Below, in pieces: positions 1-9,600 of a DNA stretch of 64,000 bases. The position numbers and the translations under genes are program-made. Origin of the DNA: Chalciporus piperatus (lineage: Eukaryota; Basidiomycota; Agaricomycetes; Boletales; Boletaceae); NCBI GenBank assembly GCA_038093975.1, contig JBBPTG010000019.1, positions 1-64,000 on the forward strand. The letters run 5' to 3'. The notes under the pieces are model-generated. The model saw only the letters and a list, made by a program, of their open reading frames with translations, was not told the origin of the DNA and searched no databases. The first letter of the stretch is position 1. The number at the start of each line of letters is the position of its first letter.

Positions 1-1266
1 GGATAACTCAAAGCGATTTCGCTGCCATCGCTGCCGCGGGGTATGAACTGTCTCCTAGTTACTGGTGCTACTGATACCAAGAAATGTTGACGAAAGGCTG
101 AATCATGTACGCATTCCCATTGGTTACTGGGCATTCGAAGTCGGTCCTGGGGAACCGTACATCCAAGGCCAGTTACCATACCTACAGAACGCTATCTCGT
201 GGGCCAGCCAATACGGATTGAAAGTCATCGTTGACCTGCACGGTGCCCCAGGTAGCCAAAACGGGTTTGTGCACCGTATGCTCGTGTGGATCCAGCGCCT
301 CACCTTCCCTTGTAGGTTTGATAATTCGGGTCAACGCATGTCATACCCAACTTGGCACTCCAATTCAACCAACGTCGCTCGGACCGAGAATATCATTAAG
401 ACTATAACTTCCATGTTTGCTGGTAATCCTAACGTTGTGCCTGGCATCGCAGTCCTGAACGAGTGCGTTTATTCATACATAAAAAACCACGGATACTCAT
501 CTGGCAAGTCAGGCCGGCCGGGTTCGATGGCTCTTCAGTTCTTAGCGTTGTAAAGCAATACTATGACGACTCTTACGGGAGTATCAGGTAATGCCGCTGT
601 TGGATATGTCCTCGTGCAAGCATTTATCCGATCCTACAGATACCCATCTGGCACGAGCCAGCAAAGCAACACTGTCGTAGTCCTTCACGACGCATTCCAG
701 CCACTCAGCTATTGGTCTGGATTCGGGACTACTCCCAACTGGCAAGGTGTGATGATGGATACCCACATTTACCAAATGTTCTCCGACTCTGTACGTACGC
801 CGAACACTCGCGCTTTGTGCTAACTAACGGAAGCTACGTGAATTAGGGCGTTGCGCAGACCAATTCGCAGCATATCAGTACTGCTTGTTCATACCAATCT
901 AGCCTTTCGGGCTTCGATCTTTGGCTTGTCGTCGGTGAATGGACACCAGCCATGACTGACTGTGCCAAGTATCTGAATGGCCGTGGTGTTGGCTCGCGGT
1001 ACGATGGCAGTTACCCCGGCTCGACGTCTGTCGGAAGCTGCACTGGTCTCACAGGCAGTGCATCAACCTTCAGCTCGGATTACAAGACGTTCCTCCGTCA
1101 AACCTGGGAGGCCCAGGTCATTTCGTTTGAGAAAGCTGCTCAGGGGTGGATTATGTGGACCTGGAAGGCAGAAAATGCGGACGAGTGGACATACCAAGCT
1201 GGGCTTCAGAACGGATGGATCCCCCAGAATCCTACGAGCTACTTGTACCCAACCATCTGTGGATGA
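1..1266 (+). CDS. Exo-beta-1,3-glucanase (glucan 1,3-beta-glucosidase), GH5 family, 5' partial
   Basis: Secreted-type glycoside hydrolase that releases glucose from beta-1,3-glucan of the cell wall. Six exons can be joined in one frame: 3-40, 97-264, 316-462, 513-587, 640-790 and 847-1266. They give about 332 residues, the C-terminal three quarters of a protein usually over 400 aa. The 5' end and signal peptide lie outside the window. Visible GH5 signatures are RIPIGYWAFE, VDLHGAPGSQNG, the acid/base glutamate in VLNEPAGF (split by the intron at 463-512) and the nucleophile glutamate in VVGEWTPAM. The C-terminus has WIMWTWKAENADEW, typical of fungal EXG1-type enzymes. All introns are 50-56 bp with GT-AG ends. 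It converges on the MPP-alpha gene with only 148 bp between the stop codons. Family assignment is firm; exact substrate preference is inferred from the family. Confidence 0.93.
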
Positions 1267-1414
1267 GGGTGGGACGAATAACTAATTTTCATACCCTTTC
1301 GTTTCAACTGACGTCTCACTAATTAATGATTTCAAATGTAAATGTAACGAGCAAATGAGGAATGATTAATGATCAATGATACCAACCAAGTACTAGTCTA
1401 TTCGCCCTCAAGCT

Positions 1415-3119
1415 TCAAGCCCCTGCAACACCATACTTGCGAAGTGTTGCTTGCCAGTCGCCAAGTTCCCCTCTCCCCATCGTAACAATAGTTGCCTTAT
1501 TGCCCGACTGCGGGCCAAACAGGCGATTCGCTACACGCCTGACGCATTCGGGGGTGACCTTGTCGATTGCCGCCGTCATATCTGTCACGGGTATCTTGCA
1601 GCCATGCACGAGGATCTAGGATGAATGAATTAAGTAGGGAACGCGGAGCACAGGCTTGCCGTCATACCTGACGGCCGAGATCTTCTACTTCCACCGCTCT
1701 GCTCTCCAGCGCCATCATCAAGCTGGATTGGAGTTGATTTTTAGCGCGTTGCAATTCAACCTCTGGCACGCTTTGGTATATCAGCAAGCTAAGTTGGTGC
1801 ACGAGATGAGGGAGAATTTGAGCGGGGGTATTACCCCGTTGCTTGGGGATGTCAGGGACAAATGAGGCCCATAGTCCGAAGAGCGACGAATCTGTGTAAA
1901 TATGGTGGAAGGATGCGCAGTGATCCACTTGGGGGAAGTGGTTGAGAACGTGGGTGTATAATCGGGAGTACATCCCCTTTCCAGGGCCACCTACATGGTG
2001 TGAGAAAAATGCGCTTGAGCTAAAACGTCATACTCACCAGCGGAGAAACTCCCACCGCCCCCAAGGAGGACCTGCATCGTTGCAAGAGCATAGATATCGT
2101 CATCATGAATACCGACACCTTCATATCCGAGATAGAGATGGTCAAAATCTACCGTGGTACTTGGAATATGGCGGATACCACCGACGTAATGCGCGTGAGG
2201 ATTGAGTGAAGGTGCGTCTCCCGAAGCAGAGGGGGAGTACAAGTACGATGACGCCGCGCGGGTCAACGATTTATATAGTGATGGTGATGAAGTGGGCAGG
2301 AGATGTGGTGGGACACCTTGTACAGTCGAAGGCCGTGGGGATGGGGATGGGGCAGACGTTGATGGGGTGGCTTTGAGCGACGAGAAGTGCTTATCGACCA
2401 GCTCGACGAGTTGCTCATGCTGCATTCCGGCACCTGCAATCACCATACGCTCCGGACGGTACCAATCCGAGATACATTGGCGGAGAAGGTCACCGGTCAT
2501 AAGGTCGATACGTTCGTCCGGGCATACCAAAGGGTTCCCCAAGCCCTTTCCGCCATATGCTACACCATGGAGCACTTCTGGCAGTACCATTTCTGGTTTA
2601 TTGCCGATTTCTCGAATTTCATAGAGGGCAGCATCTTTTTGTATCTCCATTTCTTCCGACAAGAAAGATGGATTGAGGACGGTGTCGGATATCAGAGACA
2701 GCGCTAAGGGAGTCGCCTGATCGAAATGAGAGGATTGGTACATGATGGACTCTCGGGAGGATGAACACATGATTTGACCTCCTAGTCGGTCCATTGCGGT
2801 AGCCATGTCGGCTTCGGAGCGGGTGTGTGTCGTCTGATTTATTGGTCTTCAGACACGAGTGACTTTGCATCAATGAAATAATTACCTTGAAAGCCATCCT
2901 GTCCAGGAAATGGCTGGCTCCAGCGGTGGATGGAAGTTCATAACGCGACCCAGCGTCGATGTAAAGCCCAACAGACGAAAAATGACCGGGAGTCGACTCT
3001 GTGGCGACCCGAATCTTGTTGGGGAGAGTAGTTAGCTGCAATGGCGGTAACGAAGCTTGGGAGAGTTGTCGTCGTTGTAACTTTGCATTGCGTATGACTG
3101 AACCTGCCGCTCGCTTCAT
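1415..3119 (-). CDS. MAS2: Mitochondrial processing peptidase alpha subunit
   Basis: Non-catalytic, substrate-recognising subunit of the matrix peptidase that removes presequences from imported proteins. Exons (complement) 2886-3119, 2038-2833, 1668-1990 and 1415-1615 join in frame to 517 aa, the normal family length. The N-terminus is rich in Arg, Lys and Ser without acidic residues (MKRAAGSVIRNAKLQRRQ), fitting a matrix presequence. The M16 fold is seen in LPNKIRVATES and VGLYIDAGSRYE. The zinc-site position reads HFLDRMAF rather than the HFLEH of the beta subunit, which identifies alpha. The diagnostic glycine-rich loop LLGGGGSFSAGGPGKGM spans the intron at 1991-2037. The start follows the first Met before the presequence. 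A Ser/Pro-rich insertion (around residues 215-245) is longer than in yeast. Confidence 0.95.
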
Positions 3120-3205
3120 GACGAGTGAATGTACAGAGTCAAACCGTCAGACTCACATCCAAGGTCTGCTTAGGCAATGACATCGGCCGAAAGAGGCAAA
3201 ATGAA

Positions 3206-3276
3206 GACCCCACCGTGGTTTGAACACGGGACCGCACGATCTGCAATCGTGTGCTCTACCACTGAGCTATAGAGTC
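3206..3276 (-). tRNA. tRNA-Cys (GCA), copy 1
   Basis: Read on the minus strand, the 71 nt fold into a complete cloverleaf. The acceptor stem pairs GACTCTA with TGGGGTC (two G-T pairs). The D-arm is GCTC-AGTGGTA-GAGC, and the anticodon stem CACGA/TCGTG holds the loop TTGCAGA with anticodon GCA. The T-arm loop is TTCAAAC. There is no intron and no encoded CCA. It lies 86 bp upstream of the MPP-alpha start codon. It differs from copy 2 at one T-loop base. Confidence 0.93.
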
Positions 3277-3351
3277 GATTGGCCAACGAGCTGGATGGAG
3301 AAGCCAATAATCACCTTGAAAAGCACAGGAAGAGAAAACAAAACAAAAAAA

Positions 3352-3422
3352 GACCCCACCGTGGTTCGAACACGGGACCGCACGATCTGCAATCGTGTGC
3401 TCTACCACTGAGCTATAGAGTC
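3352..3422 (-). tRNA. tRNA-Cys (GCA), copy 2
   Basis: Second cloverleaf, 71 nt, identical to the copy at 3206-3276 except for G instead of A in the T-loop (TTCGAAC). Anticodon GCA, same strand, start-to-start distance 146 bp. The spacer is A-rich. A few bases of flank are also shared, so the pair looks like a local tandem duplication. Both copies keep all stems and are probably functional. Confidence 0.93.
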
Positions 3423-4086
3423 GATGGGCAAGCGGCACGTGGATTGTGAAAAGATATGACCAGCAAGTTCACATTACAGCAATCTATCAAAGTGCAGTCT
3501 ACACGCCTAAAGTAAGCTGACGTTCCATGGACGGTAAAATTGATTTATGTCTGGCGAATGTCAGGTGGTGATGTGGCTGATATTTTCCGGCTTTTGTCCA
3601 CACGAGCATCTCTTTAATGTTGACAGTATGCTCCTCCTGGAATGTAACTCGCCTACAACAATATATATGATCCACTGGTCTACTGTATCGTCGATAAGTT
3701 GTCGAGAACAGAACCAATTTTTTATATGCTCCAGTCAACCGTCTTGTCACCTCAGTTCCAGCGTTTGGCCAACGCCAAGTGTTTACTACGGACAAACGTA
3801 GTTGATAATGTTAATTGAATGATCTTAGGATCGTTGATAAAGTATTTCTCCCCATAGCTGTAGAACACGGATGCTATAGACTACTGTTGCCAGGGTAGTT
3901 GCCCTAAGCACGGAGTGTATACCATGTGCTAACCAGCCAGATCCATGCTCGAGTGAGGTTGAGCTGAGTGGTGGACGAACCAACATTCAGATGAGCACGA
4001 AACATAAATTGTAGTATACACATTGCAGTGTGCTAAGTAACCATCGCACGATGGTATGTGTACTCTGGTAAGGCTGGTCTATGCAA
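3423..4086. other. Intergenic stretch, no gene seen
   Basis: No reading frame here has codon structure, splice signals or recognisable motifs. Near its right end (about 4030-4086) is a degraded partial copy of the 207-bp repeat that follows: compare the bases around 4035-4075 with those around 4175-4215. Confidence 0.6.
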
Positions 4087-4500
4087 CATGTGAACCAAAT
4101 CTCTAACATATACAACACGCTCAAGTAGTTGGACGGGGTGGGTTGCTTGCAGTGTTTGCATTGCAGCACTTGAAGTAATCACCGCGTGATGGTATATATA
4201 ATCTGGTGCCACTGGTTCGGGCGACATGTAAAGCAACTGTTGAACATTTGCGGAATATTTAAATCATCAGGCGGCATATGGTCCTTACAGTATCATGTGA
4301 ACCAAATCTCTAATATGCACAAAATACTCCAGTAGCTGGACGGGGTGGGTTGCTTGCGGTGTTTGCATTGCAGCACTTGAAGTAATTACCACATGGTAGT
4401 ATATATAATCTGGTGACACTGGTTCGGGTTACATGTAAAGCAACCGTTGAACATTTGCGGAATATTTAAATCATCAGGCGGCATACAGTTCTTACAGTAT
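4087..4500. repeat. Tandem direct duplication, two 207-bp copies
   Basis: Copy 1 is 4087-4293 and copy 2 is 4294-4500. They abut directly and both begin CATGTGAACCAAATCTCTAA and end TTACAGTAT. By eye there are about 22 mismatches in 207 bases and no length change, so they are about 90% identical. No coding potential is apparent. A third, poorer partial copy lies just upstream. The origin is unknown; it could be a non-coding remnant of a mobile element or simple segmental duplication. Confidence 0.85.
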
Positions 4501-4639
4501 CTGTGATGTGTGATTACGACCAACCTCACACTACGGGCTTGCAGGTCTCAGCAATAAAGGAACGAAAACATTGTATTGACGGTAGCGGAGTACATGAGAA
4601 CAAAGGTGCGGCAAGTGCACAATACTAGGTGTACGTACG

Positions 4640-4905
4640 GAGGGTAAGAGGGGAGGGGAAGAGGGAAGAGAGGAGGAAATGAGGAGAGGGCGAGAGGGCG
4701 AGAGGGGGAAAGGGGGAAAGGAGGAAAGGAGGAGAGGAGGAGAGGAGGAGAGGGCAAAAGGAGGAGAGGGCAAAAGGGGGAGAGGACGAGAGGGCAAGAA
4801 AGGGAAAGAGGAGAGGGCGAGAAGGCGAGAAGGCGAGAAGGCGAGAGGGTGAGAGGGCGAGAGGGAGAGAGAAGGAGAGGAGGAGGAGGAGGAGGAGGAA
4901 GAGAG
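4640..4905. repeat. Polypurine (G/A) low-complexity tract
   Basis: About 265 bp of almost pure purine on the plus strand, made of irregular units such as GAGGAGAGG, AGGCGAGA and finally (GGA)n. The open frames in this stretch are Ser/Pro/Leu-rich artefacts of composition, not genes. It lies about 100 bp downstream of the stop codon of the gene at 5010-6552. Confidence 0.85.
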
Positions 4906-5009
4906 GAGGTGCGAAAAAGATGTTTTGGTATGAGAGGGGAGGGATAAAGGACTGTATGGACAAAAGTGAGCGATTCGGGTAATATAGGGACAGTATTCTT
5001 GAAAACCAA

Positions 5010-6552
5010 TCACAACCACACGAGATCTTGATGAATGGACCTCTGCCAATCAGAAAGGATTTGATCAGCAGGAGGGACAGAGCGTTTCGTCGCCGGAAAG
5101 GTCTTGAGGTCGGACTGGAGGCAGGAAGTGAAAAACCTGTGAATTTCAAGATGATTATCACATAGGAACAACTATTAGGAGTTGTAGACTCACGCATCCA
5201 GCTTCGTCTTGCGTCCATCCAATGTCGGCTCCCCCTCTTCAACATGGTTGCGCACATCGACCAGTAGGAGATCGACATACTCCCAAAAGTCGGTCTGCGC
5301 CCAGATCCTGGTAGAAGCGGCGTCGGAACCTTGATTCTCAGCAGGATTGTCGTCCTGCCCGTCATCGGAGGAAGCCGCCGCAGGGGCAGCAGGGGCAGCA
5401 GGGGCAGCAGGGGCAGCAGGGGCCGCAGGGGCCGCAGGGGCGACTTGGCCGTCTGCTTCCAGGATCTTTATCATCGACTCCTTTACGAGGTCATTGAACG
5501 TCACCAGGGATGCTCGCTAGGTGAAGTGAGCGACTGTGTGGCGACGACGAGCGAGTTTATATACTTACCAAGTATGCAAACCGAGCCCATTGATGTGTTG
5601 TGACCTCATAATATCCAGCCTGAGCGAGGGATTTGGCGAGAAGTGAAATGTGTTGCTTGCTTTTAATACTGTGTGCGATCTAGATGGAATGATCACTGTG
5701 AGCAAGCAATTGCTGACCTCCGTATTACGCACCTTGGTCTTAATCATTGCACGTTGCTTTGTGAGGATCTCTTTCATGAGACCGTCGATGTATTCGGACA
5801 TCTCTGGATCATCGAGCGCTTTCCCAGGAATCTTGAACACCGGGAGGTTCTTCCTCATGAAAACCTGGTTTGGAAAGAACGTGGATTAGCGACGTGAGTT
5901 AGGTGGTTTTTCAGGCTGCACGTACCCAAATATTCTCTGGAAGCTCCACCAGATAACCTGTCAGGTTGGGTGACAGTAAGCAAGAGCGTAAGCGATCTTT
6001 CATGATTTCCTACAGATTCTCATGAGTATTGGGGGAACTCGGCAAAGTTAAGTAGCTACCTTGAACTGGTCAGAATGGATGAAGATGTGGGTCTCGTCTT
6101 TCTCCTTTGCACGCTCGACGGACAAAAGCTTTCCTTGCTGAGTAATAAGCATTTCCAGTATATCGAGCTAGAAGCACTGCTTAGGATCAGTTCAGAATGG
6201 CAAGTAAGTCGTGACCAACCCCCGCAAACTGGTCAAGGGCATCATCCTCAAGCTGGTTCTCTCGACAGATATCTACCGCAAAGTTCTTCAAGCGCTTCAA
6301 CCTGCGTTCTTCTTCGAGTTCCTCAAGTGAGTCTGACCGGGGGCGTCGTGCACCTTGTCCTGAGGGAGGAGTCTGACTTCCAAAAGGAGTCCGAGCCGGA
6401 GAAGGAGAGCGGTTGCGGGAGGGAGAGCGGTTGCGGGAGGGAGAGCGGTTGCGGGAGGGAGAGTGAGAGCCTTGGCGGCGTGTTGGTCCTTCACTGGCAG
6501 GTGGCGCTGGGGGAACGCCCTGATCGAGTTGGAAACGGGCGAACAAACTCAT
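5010..6552 (-). CDS. Uncharacterised basidiomycete protein with SR-like and APA repeats
   Basis: Function not recognised. Exons join in frame from MSLFARFQLDQ (6552) to a C-terminus ending IHQDLVWL (stop at 5010). The N-terminal ~60 residues contain three perfect tandem copies of RNRSPS in a Ser/Arg/Pro-rich stretch. Next comes a charged helix (LEELEEERRLKRLKNFAVDI), then a mostly alpha-helical region containing MRKNLPVFKIP and ILTKQRAMIKTK. A run of seven APA-type units is encoded by a 9-bp GGGGCAGCA microsatellite near 5384-5450. The C-terminal part, with IWAQTDFWEYVD, continues through the intron at 5137-5193. The intron after DQFAG removes a frame-ending stop codon. The helix-plus-WxxxD layout resembles hypothetical proteins I associate with basidiomycetes, but I know no assigned role. 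The SR-like head suggests a nuclear protein by inference only. Confidence 0.7.
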
Positions 6553-6696
6553 GCGGGGCAGGGAAGGACGAAGACTTTGGACTCATGGGTGGGTGCTTAT
6601 AACACTTCGAAGAGTTGACGTTGAACGTTGAGGTACAACTTTGCGCAAATATAAATATTATAATTACTGGATTGCGCAACAAACAAAAAGTACAAA

Positions 6697-9600
6697 CTAC
6701 CAGCCATTAAATTGCCATGCACCGTCGTTTGTGCTGTGTGTTTCAGCAGAATTTAGTTGATAATGAACACCATTAGAGTAGCTAAGATGACCGTTGAGAA
6801 GCGGTGACATGCTGAGATTTGGAGCTGCGGGAGAAGCGTCAGGAGAAACCGTATAATGGTAGCTCGTTTGAGGCATCATATGATATGATGTGAAGGGGCC
6901 CGCTTGATTAACAGCGGTTGCGTGATTACCACCTAGATCGTAAGGAGACGAGCCCGAGCTGTAGCAAGGAGCCTGAGTGCGGCGAAGACTAGATGCAGGG
7001 GGATTGAGATTGATAGTAGTGGGAAAAATACTGCCGGGATAGGAGGGAGTTGATCTCGAGCCCTGTAGATCTTGCGTAGCATGACTGAACACATTCAAAC
7101 CATCAGAATTGGCAGCAGGTGGGAGGAAATTGTGTCGGTTACTGCTGTGATATGAAGATATTGAACCGGGGTGGAAAGCATGAGAATCGTGATTGAACGA
7201 GTTAGAAGGCCTGAAATTGGAGGCGGTCTGAGGAGAATATGGGTTTCCATCATGGTGATACGAAGACGATGCACCAGGGTGGAAAGCACGAGCACCGTGA
7301 TGGAATGGGTTGGAAGGTTGGAGATTGGGAGTGGTCTGAGGAGGATAGTAAGGGTTTCCGTGATGTGAAGACGAAAACCCGGCAGGGTGGAAAGCATGAG
7401 TATCATGATTGAATGAGTTGGAAGGCTCGGGAGTGGAAGCGGTTTGAGGAGGCTGCAGTTCGCCGTGATGCGAAGACGATGAACCGGGGTGGAAAGCATG
7501 AGCACCGCGATTGAATGAGTTGGAAGGGTCGAAATTGGAAGCCGTTTGAAGAGGATGTGGGTTGCCGAGATCGCGAGATGATAATCGAGATTGATTGAGA
7601 GTCTGAGCCTGAGCGTGGTTTTGGGGCCCAGAGCCAGCTGCCATTGCTGTGGTAGATCGCATTAGATGAGCACCGTGATTGAATGGGTTGGAAGGCTCGA
7701 AATTCGAAGCAAATTGAGGATGCGGCCCATTGCTGAGATCGCGAGATGATAATCGAGATTGATTGAGAGTCTGAACGTGGTTTGGGGGCCCAGAGTCAGC
7801 CGCTATTGCTGTGGTCGATTGCATAAGAGGTGACTTCGTTTTTGCCTTGCCCTTTCGGCGTGTTTTGTTCGGTCGATCAAAAGGAGGGGGATCGGCCTGC
7901 TCGCTGGTTAAATTGGAGGCCGTGTTCCCTCCGGCTGTTCCCTTCTTTGACCGAAGGAGATCGGCCGCATGCAGGCGTAATGACGCGTGATCGGAGATAA
8001 GAGGTGCACGACTCTGATTGTGAATTGATGTTGGAATGGCGGAGATGATCCACTGATAGTTATGAAGTGAATGCGTATTGAGGATATACGCATTAGTTGG
8101 AGTGTGATCGACGAGAACCTTGGTGCGTGACGTGAGTAATCGTTCTTGCCGTTCGAACACAGTCCTCGTTGAACTGCAGCGTGATGTCGCACAATCGTGT
8201 TGGACGTTGACCGTACAGATAATGTCCTGCATCAGTGCATCAGAAACAATACGACACATGATCGCAACGGGACATACAAACGGGGTAATGACAATTCTGT
8301 GTTCTGGGACTGGGTATTGGATGCATGGCACGCGCAGTTGAGGGTGTAGCTCCGGAAGGAATTCTAGGAGGCTAACAACGACATGAGAGGCGATATGCTG
8401 TTCAAACGGAACCAAAATTTCCGTGATCTTTCCAATCCGATACCCATCCTCGTGCTTAACAATGACATGTGATTGTACCATAGGTTTATCCCCATGCTTT
8501 GCAGTGATGGATACTGCTCGTTGGAAACGAACAGCTGGCTCCACCGCACCCTGGAAGCATTGTGCAGCCTGAGTCTCTCGCCAATTAAGGGGCTGCTCGA
8601 TCCCTCGGGACTCGTCTCCCTTCGTAGGGGTGGGGAAGTTTGCGGCACCTGTGAAAGGGTATCAGATTAGGTATCTATGATTCAATTCGACAACAACTTA
8701 CCGACTTGAAAGGACCCAGTCTCCGGAAAACCGAGGAAACGACGTTGGTGCGGGTGCTCGTTGAGATATTGGAGAACAGTCAGTCCTGCCTTGACCCACT
8801 TGCCGGTTGTTGGGTCCTGCCAATGCCCTCCACTAACAACATGTTTCACGTTTTCCTGCTCCGCAAACAACTGGCATGCATCACGACTTGGTGCTTGCCG
8901 ATTACTATAGATCGAGGCAAGGCGGAAAACATGATTGAATGACTCATAACGCTCGGTTGAGTAAAGGACGGCAGGGCCAAATCGCCGGATGAACATGGGG
9001 AGATGGAGCAGGAAATGAAACTTCGGCTTCGTCAATAAGATACTTGGTGCACATTGCGCACTGATGCTAAGGAAGTCTTCGATTACTCGTGATAGATCAG
9101 CCTAATAATCAAGGTCAGCGGCCGACAATTAGTGAGAAAACAGAGGTACAGACAAGATACAACTCGGTATCCTCAATTGACGTATGCCAGAGGAGTACTA
9201 CAAGTCGCCCAATTACCACCCAACCATCGAGAACCGACTGCGGAACAAGGTCATAAATTAAATATGGCATGACTTGCGCGAGACTCTTGAAATGCTTTCC
9301 AATGAGGCCCCCCTTGTATCTTACGATATAATCGGCACCAAGCGTCGGAGAGTTGAGGCCGTCCTTCTCAACGGATTCCAGTCGAGTTTGGAAGTTCTTG
9401 AGTAGATGGTGTTGGTCGAGAATATACACGGTTTGTCCCCAGAAATACTTGACAATGCCAAGGAGAATGGTGTGGAGGATTTCCGTCGGGGTATCCTTGT
9501 GGATGTCAAGTCCTCGCATCCCAAGTAGTGGATTGATACAATCATCGACTGACCGGCCGCCAAGCAGCGTCTCGAATTCACGTTCTAAATGTGCCTTGAC

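Noticed and set aside
2202..2624. Plus-strand frames inside the MPP-alpha gene
   Set aside because: Antisense shadows of the conserved minus-strand peptidase exon.
3220..3438. Frames across the tRNA-Cys genes
   Set aside because: They translate tRNA sequence; the cloverleaf explains the conservation.
4087..4500. The tandem 207-bp repeat as a CRISPR-like or telomere-like array
   Set aside because: Only two long units, no spacers, and a eukaryotic genome.
4531..5365. Long Ser/Pro/Leu-rich minus-strand frames over the purine tract
   Set aside because: They arise from the G/A low-complexity DNA and exist in several frames at once; no motif or splice structure.
7171..7505. Second-frame proteins over the repetitive tail of the transposase-like gene
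   Set aside because: Shadow frames of the DNA repeat; the frame contiguous with the upstream conserved domain is the real one.
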